In this document: in pieces, positions 33,801 to 38,790 of the stretch
Layout: every line of letters starts with the position of its first letter
Position numbering within the stretch: the first letter of the stretch is position 1
Origin: JAWCLZ01 sp037443105
GTDB lineage: Archaea > Halobacteriota > JAWCLZ01
Length of the DNA: 38,790 nucleotides
Assembly (NCBI GenBank): GCA_037443105.1
Contig: JBBIOZ010000003.1
Span: 1 to 38,790, forward strand
Direction of reading: 5' to 3'
Translations under genes and position numbers: made by a program
The notes under the pieces: generated by a model
Told to the model about the DNA's origin: nothing
Database searches by the model: none
The model's input: the letters and a program-made list of their open reading frames with translations, nothing else

Positions 33801-33826
33801 TGCAATAAACTCATTTTATTGAATAA

Positions 33827-34540
33827 ATGGCAATAAAGCAAGTAACTCATATTGTGCCAGTTGGTCATACCAAGGAAAAGCTAGTTGATAGCATTCGCCA
33901 GTTCCCAGTTCACAGGGTTATCTTAATAGTTGGTAGAGATTTGAATGTAAGTGGTGAGGATAAGGTCTATGATACCGCCAGAGATATTGAGAGGGAGTTG
34001 AAGGGCTTCGTTGAAATTGAGTGGCGCAAAGTGGACAAGCTCGATGTCTTGAATGGCGCAATTGATATCCTGAGGATAATTAAGGAGGAGAGATCGAGGG
34101 GTAGAGAGGTTAAGATCAATGTAACTGGCTCGCTTCGCACCATTGGCATAGCGTGCTACATCGCTGCACTGGTTACTAATACCGAGATCTATAGCGCTTT
34201 ACCCGCTTATAGGAACGGCAAGGTAGTTGGCATTAAGGAGATCTTCACCATTCCCTTCTTCCCGATTAAGGAATTGCCTGAAGAGCAAATGGAAATATTG
34301 CGATCGCTTCAAGGCAATGGCGCTGCCTCAGTTGATGAGCTCATTTCAAGGCTCAAGCCCAAGCTAGAGAAGGGCACTCGTGAATATGCCAATGAGAGAG
34401 CTCGCTTGAGTCACCACCTCAAGATATTGCGTGAGGATGGATTTCTAGAAGGAGAGAAAGCCGGGAAGAACGTGAGGCTGAGGCTGAGCAGGATTGGGGA
34501 GATATATGCAATGGGGAAAACTAAGGGCAAAAACTATTAG
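33827..34540 (+). CDS. CARF-like sensor / winged-helix regulator (HFX_2341, DUF6293 type)
   Basis: This 237-residue two-domain regulator has a Rossmann-like N-terminus (1-140) starting THIVPVGHTKEKLVDSI. It alternates strands and helices and has the loop KINVTGSLRTIGIACYIAAL, equivalent to the ligand-facing loop of CARF domains in Csa3/HFX_2341 proteins. The segment FTIPFFPIKELPEEQMEIL links it to the C-terminal winged helix (about 155-235: GAASVDELISRL, RARLSHHLKILREDGFLEGE, KNVRLRLSRIGEIYA). CARF domains usually sense cyclic oligoadenylate or related nucleotides in CRISPR type III, but no cas gene is visible here. It is the first gene of an operon with three BREX-like genes, 14 nt before the next start. 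It probably autoregulates that operon; the ligand is unknown. Confidence 0.75.
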   Translation: MAIKQVTHIVPVGHTKEKLVDSIRQFPVHRVILIVGRDLNVSGEDKVYDTARDIERELKGFVEIEWRKVDKLDVLNGAIDILRIIKEERSRGREVKINVTGSLRTIGIACYIAALVTNTEIYSALPAYRNGKVVGIKEIFTIPFFPIKELPEEQMEILRSLQGNGAASVDELISRLKPKLEKGTREYANERARLSHHLKILREDGFLEGEKAGKNVRLRLSRIGEIYAMGKTKGKNY

Positions 34541-34554
34541 TTAAATGAAAACCA

Positions 34555-35319
34555 ATGGATGCAAGTGGAAAAATAATGGAACCCGAAAAGAATTATATTG
34601 TGTTTCAAGATCCATTGTGGAAGGAGAGCATCCAAGCTATTAAAGATGCTACAAGATTCAATATATTTCAAAACTTTCGCAAAAACCTTGAGAGCACTCT
34701 TCCTCAGAATTCGGAATATGTGAGAAAGAGGAATGCTAACACTATAATCAAGCGCTTTTTCCCTGAGCACGTGCTTGACACATTACCCGTTAAAGTTTGG
34801 AAATTTTATCGTGATGAAGTTCTATTGCAAGAAGTTATGCGATATCAATATCTAAAGCAAGAACCAGTTGTAGCAGATTTTGTAGTAAATTATCTCCTAC
34901 CTCTTGCGCCTGGTACTGATATAAAAGTAGAATATATGAGAAGTTTTATTGTCAAAACCTATGGGAGTGATAAGAAAAAATCAAGGATAAGATTAGGTAC
35001 ATCTCTGCGAGATCTAGGATTTGTCTTTCGAAATAAGGGGAAAACCATCGTTAAAGACATCCCTCAACCGAAAACTGCGTTGTTAATTTTAGCTCATTAT
35101 TTATTTGCACCTACACCCCGAACAGTCACCATCAAAGAAATTCTTGCTGACCCATATTGGCAATATCTTGGTATTAGGGATCAAAATACTGTTAGAAAGA
35201 TTTTGAGAGAAGCAAATGCAAAGGAATTAATAGCTAAATACGTTATTGCCGATGAACTCGAACAGATAACCACCAGATATTCTTTAGAGGAATTTATACA
35301 GGGAAGGATGAAATTATGA
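34555..35319 (+). CDS. BrxA-like (DUF1819-type) putative BREX component
   Basis: This 254-residue mostly helical protein has no transmembrane segment. The central part (about 50-135) has YVRKRNANTIIKRFFPEHVL, VLLQEVMRYQYLKQEP and VVADFVVNYLLPLAP. This follows the pattern I recall for BrxA: a basic helix around 'RSKATRKR', then an all-helical NusB-like domain ending in RDFV. It continues with RLGTSLRDLGFVFRNKG, a winged-helix-like segment, and a C-terminal extension (DPYWQYLGIRDQNTVRKIL) that makes it longer than typical BrxA (about 200). Starts at 34555 or 34576 are possible. It lies 14 nt after the sensor-regulator and overlaps the next gene by ATGA. The name is from pattern and gene order; moderate certainty. 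Confidence 0.45.
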   Translation: MDASGKIMEPEKNYIVFQDPLWKESIQAIKDATRFNIFQNFRKNLESTLPQNSEYVRKRNANTIIKRFFPEHVLDTLPVKVWKFYRDEVLLQEVMRYQYLKQEPVVADFVVNYLLPLAPGTDIKVEYMRSFIVKTYGSDKKKSRIRLGTSLRDLGFVFRNKGKTIVKDIPQPKTALLILAHYLFAPTPRTVTIKEILADPYWQYLGIRDQNTVRKILREANAKELIAKYVIADELEQITTRYSLEEFIQGRMKL

Positions 35320-35828
35320 ACCTGCAAGAACTAAGAAGCTTGGCATTAGAACTTACAGAGCGCCCAATACCAGGAAAACGATTATTTGTATTCACAGGAA
35401 CCATTGAGGAACTTAATAATAATTTAAATAATAAAGATACTATACACATTTCCAAATATCTAGATCTAAATCAATTATCCATCGATGAAGATATCAAATT
35501 AGCATCAGATGATTCTATCAAAAAGGCATTGAGAAGAACTTTAAAAACAACGCTAGAGCAATATTATAGAGAATTAAAAGGTCAGCAAATCCTCATTGTC
35601 ACTTCCCCAGAGATATTAGCGAGATATAGACTTGAACTTACGCCTTTTTATGAATACTATGTCTCAGATCGAACAATGGTGATCATTGTGTCCCCAAGAA
35701 TCAAGATCTCAACTAGAACCCAAAGGCTAAAGAATTTTGATTACATCGAGATTGATGAAAATTCTTGTATTAACTATCTCAAAAAAATTGTTGGTGAAGA
35801 AAACCTCATAGGAGGAGAGACCTTATGA
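35316..35828 (+). CDS. Small BrxB/BrxF-like protein of a BREX-like operon
   Basis: This 170-residue soluble protein has an alpha/beta layout. KRLFVFTGTIEELNNNL gives a first strand where BrxF has a P-loop, but no GKT is present. A helix-rich middle follows (DSIKKALRRTLKTTLEQYY), then GQQILIVTSPEILARYRLEL and YVSDRTMVIIVSPRIKIS. The last two strands with the 'LTSPE...' and 'MVIIVSP' ends match the C-terminal half of DUF1788 (BrxB) and also of BrxF, and sequence alone does not separate them. It overlaps both neighbours by ATGA (35316-35319 and 35825-35828), so all three products are translationally coupled. Between BrxA-like and BrxC-like genes, BrxB is the expected partner. Confidence 0.4.
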   Translation: MNLQELRSLALELTERPIPGKRLFVFTGTIEELNNNLNNKDTIHISKYLDLNQLSIDEDIKLASDDSIKKALRRTLKTTLEQYYRELKGQQILIVTSPEILARYRLELTPFYEYYVSDRTMVIIVSPRIKISTRTQRLKNFDYIEIDENSCINYLKKIVGEENLIGGETL

Positions 35829-38790
35829 ATCGAATTAAAATTGGAGAGTTAATAAAAATTAAGGAACGCCCTGAAACTACATTACTATTAAAAGCTGCCA
35901 TAAGTACTCCTGCTAAAACTGTTGATTCATATATTTTCACAGAATCAATCCATGATTACTTCACTCGAATTTTAGAAAGAGTTTCTAGAGGAAGCGGTGG
36001 TGGCTTTTGGATACAAGCTGAGTATGGCGCTGGCAAGACACATTTTTTAGCCACACTCGCATCTCTATTATTAAATCCAGATGACGATGTATGGGGAAAG
36101 GTTCACGATGAGGAAATAAGGAATTATCAAAAGCGATTGAAGGGCAACAATTTATTCCCAGTTGTGTTCAGTCTTAGAGGTGAAGCTGGCGTTGAGGGAG
36201 AAGAAGATTTACTTGGTGTAATAGAAAAGAGATTAGAGGAAAGTCTTGAGGAGAAGGGAAACAGGGATAAGGTGGAGATCACGACAATCGACGAAATATA
36301 TCAATGGTATGAAAAAGAAGCTTCTTCTAATTTGAAAAATACCATTAATGAATATATATGGCAAAAAACTTCGAAAAAACCAATGGAACTCGATAGACAA
36401 ACAATAGTGCACTTAATTAAACAATACTGCGCCGAGAATCGTATAAAGCCAGAAATTACAACGACCACTAAGGAAAGAATTACTCACATATACAACCAAC
36501 TCAAGGCTATTGGCTACAATGGAATGCTCTTCGTAATAGATGAATTTGCATCTTGGCAACTAAGGCACGCTCCCAATACTAAGGAATATGCAAGAGACGA
36601 AGAAGTTTTGGAAACACTATCTTGGGAGCTGCCTAAAAGCTTGCATCTCAATATATATACAATCATTGCATCTCAAATGCCACCGCCTACGAAGTTAATT
36701 GGCGAGCGATTTGAGAGATTTGAATTACTGGCTGGAAATCGGGCTTATGAATACGATAAAATTGTATCCAGACGAGTTAGAGATATAATCGAAGAGAAAA
36801 AGCCAGAAATAGATCAATACTATGAATTTTATCGCAAGGAATTTGACTTCCTAAAGGGAATAGACAGGGAATATTTCTACAATGTATTCCCATTTCAACC
36901 AAAATGCTTTGAAGTAGTGAGAAAGATCACTGCAAAAGAACTTCCAACTGCTCGGAGTGGGATCCACGTTATCTACGATGTTGTAGCAGATAGTGATATT
37001 ACAGCCAGAAATACTCTTGTTACAGTTAGCGACCTAATGGTAAGTCCAAGTCTTGCTCAAGACCTGAGATCAGCACATGTCTATAAAGAACATTTTACAT
37101 TCTATAAAAATGCATTAGATGGACTAATGGAACTCGAACTGGATAATGAAGATCGAGAGGTCGCTGAGAGGATAATAAAAACACTATTTCTATGGCACGT
37201 AGCCCATATCGACTCACCAAGGCATATAACAGTCAAAGAATTAACTGAAATGACATTGACCACATCAGATATATTAAGAGGGCATGATGTTATAGAGAGC
37301 ATTTTAATAAAACTTAGGGGGGACATCCCTCAAATAAGCTATACAAAGGAAAAAGGGGCTATTTTCGTTTCACAACCACCTGAGGTTAGACCAGCGAAGA
37401 TATTTTCTGAGACAAAAAAGAAGATCACTGATAGAACAAATATTCAAAAAGGGTGGGAAAAAGCACTAGTGCTCTCGATGCTTGAAGCAAAAGGCCAAAA
37501 GACGCTATTTAGCGAGTATAAATTAGATGAGAGAAAGGATGTAGAAGTGGATTTCAAGAAAATTGAATACGATGGCGAGGTAATATTAGCGACAAATTGG
37601 CGCCCGGATTATGGAGAGCCTGTCAAAGAAGGCTTGCACTTCCGAATTATATTCTTAACAATGAATACCGAGTTAAAATCTGAAGAGCTGAGAGATCCTC
37701 GGATAGCAGTTTGTATACCATCGGAGCTAACGGAGGCGGCAATAGAGGCAACTCGAAATTATTTAACAATTCAAAAAATGAAAGAAGATTATGGCGATAA
37801 AAGTGGAAGTGAGGCTCAAGAAATTCTAGAGTGGGTGAAAACAAAGGAAGATGAAGTGCTTAGAGAATTAATTGCCAAGCAGCTTGGAATATTTAAAAAT
37901 GGGTCAATAATCACCCAGCGCTCTTTAGGAATAGATATGAAAAAGGTATTCTCGACAGATGAACTGGAGAAAATATTTGGTAATATAGTAAATTATGTTT
38001 TGAGCGATGCTTATACCTCAATGCCTTTTGAACCAACGGCATTTAAAAAGAAGTTTTCAAATAGAGATGCTAGAAATGTATTTGAAGGATTCTTTAAATC
38101 TGAGCCAGAACCACGCGCATTGAGCGCGTGCGATAACTATGGGCTAGGGCTAGGTCTATCTAGGGGTGAGGAGCCTCGAAAGTTTAACCCAGATGCAAAC
38201 AAGGTTTTTGAGATCCTAAGAGAGAAACTAAAACTGGGAAATGGAGAGATAAAACTCTGGAAACTATATCAAGAACTACAAGCCCCGCCATATGGTTTAA
38301 CAAGGGAATTGATAACCCTATATCTCCTCAGCTTCGTTAGATATGGAGATCCAAGTGTAGAAATCACGCTAAAGATGGGGCATAGATTGGGCATAAAAAC
38401 TAATAAGATAACTTCTGCAAATATACCAGAGATAGAGTGGAGGGGTAAATTCTACGAAGATTTTGAGACCCTGTGCTATAGCACGGAGATACACTGGAAC
38501 GATGTACTTCAATTTGCCAAAATAGTCAATCGAGATCTAAAACCAGCCACAACGCACGAGGAGATAATTGAGCAAGAGAAGCTATTGATTAGCACCCTAA
38601 GTGAAATAAGCAGTAAATGCGAGAAAATTAGTCAAAATCTAATTGCTCTCTCTGAAAAATATAGAGAGAAGATCGATGCTCAGTTAAAGATCCTGAGCAA
38701 TGTTGAAAGCATTTCAAAATCCAAAAGCTATCGCGAGTTCTACGAGTCTATAAAAAATACCTATGTGGAAAATGAAGAAGCACTTTTCAG
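35825..38790 (+). CDS. BrxC/PglY-like giant P-loop ATPase (3' end outside the window)
   Basis: The frame is open for 988 codons and runs off the window, so the protein is probably 1100-1300 residues. The N-terminus (KIGELIKIKERPETTLLLKA, then SYIFTESIHDYFTRILERV) precedes a P-loop at 65-72 (IQAEYGAGKTHF). BrxC and PglY have the same layout, with 'GxFGxGKSHF' near residue 60-70. Walker B is MLFVIDEFASW (D239, E240). The rest is helical, with charged coiled-coil at the end (EQEKLLISTLSEISSKCEK). BrxC-type ATPases are core BREX phage-defence components. DUF499 and DUF6079 ATPases are alternatives, but their P-loops read PFGGGKTH and NYGTGKSH as I recall. A GC-rich hairpin (38112-38130) interrupts the C-terminal part in frame. 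Confidence 0.7.
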   Translation, partial: MNRIKIGELIKIKERPETTLLLKAAISTPAKTVDSYIFTESIHDYFTRILERVSRGSGGGFWIQAEYGAGKTHFLATLASLLLNPDDDVWGKVHDEEIRNYQKRLKGNNLFPVVFSLRGEAGVEGEEDLLGVIEKRLEESLEEKGNRDKVEITTIDEIYQWYEKEASSNLKNTINEYIWQKTSKKPMELDRQTIVHLIKQYCAENRIKPEITTTTKERITHIYNQLKAIGYNGMLFVIDEFASWQLRHAPNTKEYARDEEVLETLSWELPKSLHLNIYTIIASQMPPPTKLIGERFERFELLAGNRAYEYDKIVSRRVRDIIEEKKPEIDQYYEFYRKEFDFLKGIDREYFYNVFPFQPKCFEVVRKITAKELPTARSGIHVIYDVVADSDITARNTLVTVSDLMVSPSLAQDLRSAHVYKEHFTFYKNALDGLMELELDNEDREVAERIIKTLFLWHVAHIDSPRHITVKELTEMTLTTSDILRGHDVIESILIKLRGDIPQISYTKEKGAIFVSQPPEVRPAKIFSETKKKITDRTNIQKGWEKALVLSMLEAKGQKTLFSEYKLDERKDVEVDFKKIEYDGEVILATNWRPDYGEPVKEGLHFRIIFLTMNTELKSEELRDPRIAVCIPSELTEAAIEATRNYLTIQKMKEDYGDKSGSEAQEILEWVKTKEDEVLRELIAKQLGIFKNGSIITQRSLGIDMKKVFSTDELEKIFGNIVNYVLSDAYTSMPFEPTAFKKKFSNRDARNVFEGFFKSEPEPRALSACDNYGLGLGLSRGEEPRKFNPDANKVFEILREKLKLGNGEIKLWKLYQELQAPPYGLTRELITLYLLSFVRYGDPSVEITLKMGHRLGIKTNKITSANIPEIEWRGKFYEDFETLCYSTEIHWNDVLQFAKIVNRDLKPATTHEEIIEQEKLLISTLSEISSKCEKISQNLIALSEKYREKIDAQLKILSNVESISKSKSYREFYESIKNTYVENEEALF
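38112..38130. repeat. Perfect 7-bp GC-rich hairpin inside the BrxC-like gene
   Basis: CACGCGC and GCGCGTG pair around the loop ATTGA. The stem stands out in an AT-rich gene. It is followed at 38141-38170 by the low-complexity run GGGCTAGGGCTAGGTC and then ATCTAGGGGTG. In frame this gives PRALSACDNYGLGLGLSRGEE, a likely inserted loop in the protein. Confidence 0.7.

Noticed and set aside
33827..34540. Evidence of a type III CRISPR system from the CARF-like regulator
   Set aside because: No cas genes or repeats are in the window; the regulator family also occurs outside CRISPR loci.

Overview
The window is archaeal and euryarchaeal. It carries the small subunit (DP1) of the archaeal D-family DNA polymerase, a Hef helicase-nuclease, the nurA-herA-mre11-rad50 repair operon, archaeal ribosomal proteins uS15 and eS1 (S3Ae), a RecJ-like DHH nuclease (GAN), a KEOPS Pcc1 subunit and TiaS. 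The seryl-tRNA synthetase is the rare type 2 ('methanogenic') form. A sarcinarray-like surface protein sits beside it in the same genome segment. Together these point to a methanogen or methane/alkane-oxidising relative (Methanosarcina-related, ANME-1 or Syntrophoarchaeum-like). That placement is inference; no methanogenesis gene is in the window. The sequence is AT-rich, has TATA boxes about 26-30 nt before several start codons (leaderless genes), uses TTG and GTG starts, and contains a 29-base run of N, so it comes from a draft assembly.

Layout. 1-4307 (+): a SufR-like Fe-S/HTH regulator, then the information-processing cluster rps15-gan-pcc1-serS2. 4308-4730 is a gene-free stretch with an ORF scrap, a CRISPR-repeat-like hairpin and a palindromic TATA box in front of rps3ae. 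5453-7867 (+): a membrane-bound HTH protein overlapping a DUF2095 gene, a 44-residue four-Cys mini-gene, and tiaS. 7954-9336 (+): an orphan TrpB2. 9337-14936: hef and a CPA2 antiporter (-), a KhtT-like subunit (+) and DP1 (-). 15062-17179 (+): a LeuA-family synthase and a NYN-domain putative RNase.

17201-24139 is the plastic part. It holds an ArsB-type transporter broken by two frameshifts and the N-gap, a two-gene surface module (a 975-residue DUF7286-like protein plus a sarcinarray-like protein), a CPBP protease, and a decayed UbiE-type methyltransferase that can still be read through its frameshifts.

24140-33723 (-) is one long co-directional run: M48 protease, nurA, herA, mre11, rad50, low-molecular-weight phosphatase and RNase J-like nuclease, so DNA end resection lies next to RNA decay.

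33827-38790 (+), cut by the window edge, is the most interesting region. A CARF/HFX_2341-type sensor-HTH regulator heads a tightly coupled operon (14-nt gap, then two ATGA overlaps) with a BrxA-like protein, a small BrxB/BrxF-like protein and a very large P-loop ATPase of the BrxC/PglY type. I read it as a divergent BREX-like anti-phage system under a possible nucleotide-sensing regulator. The methylase (PglX) and phosphatase (PglZ) would be expected just beyond the right edge.
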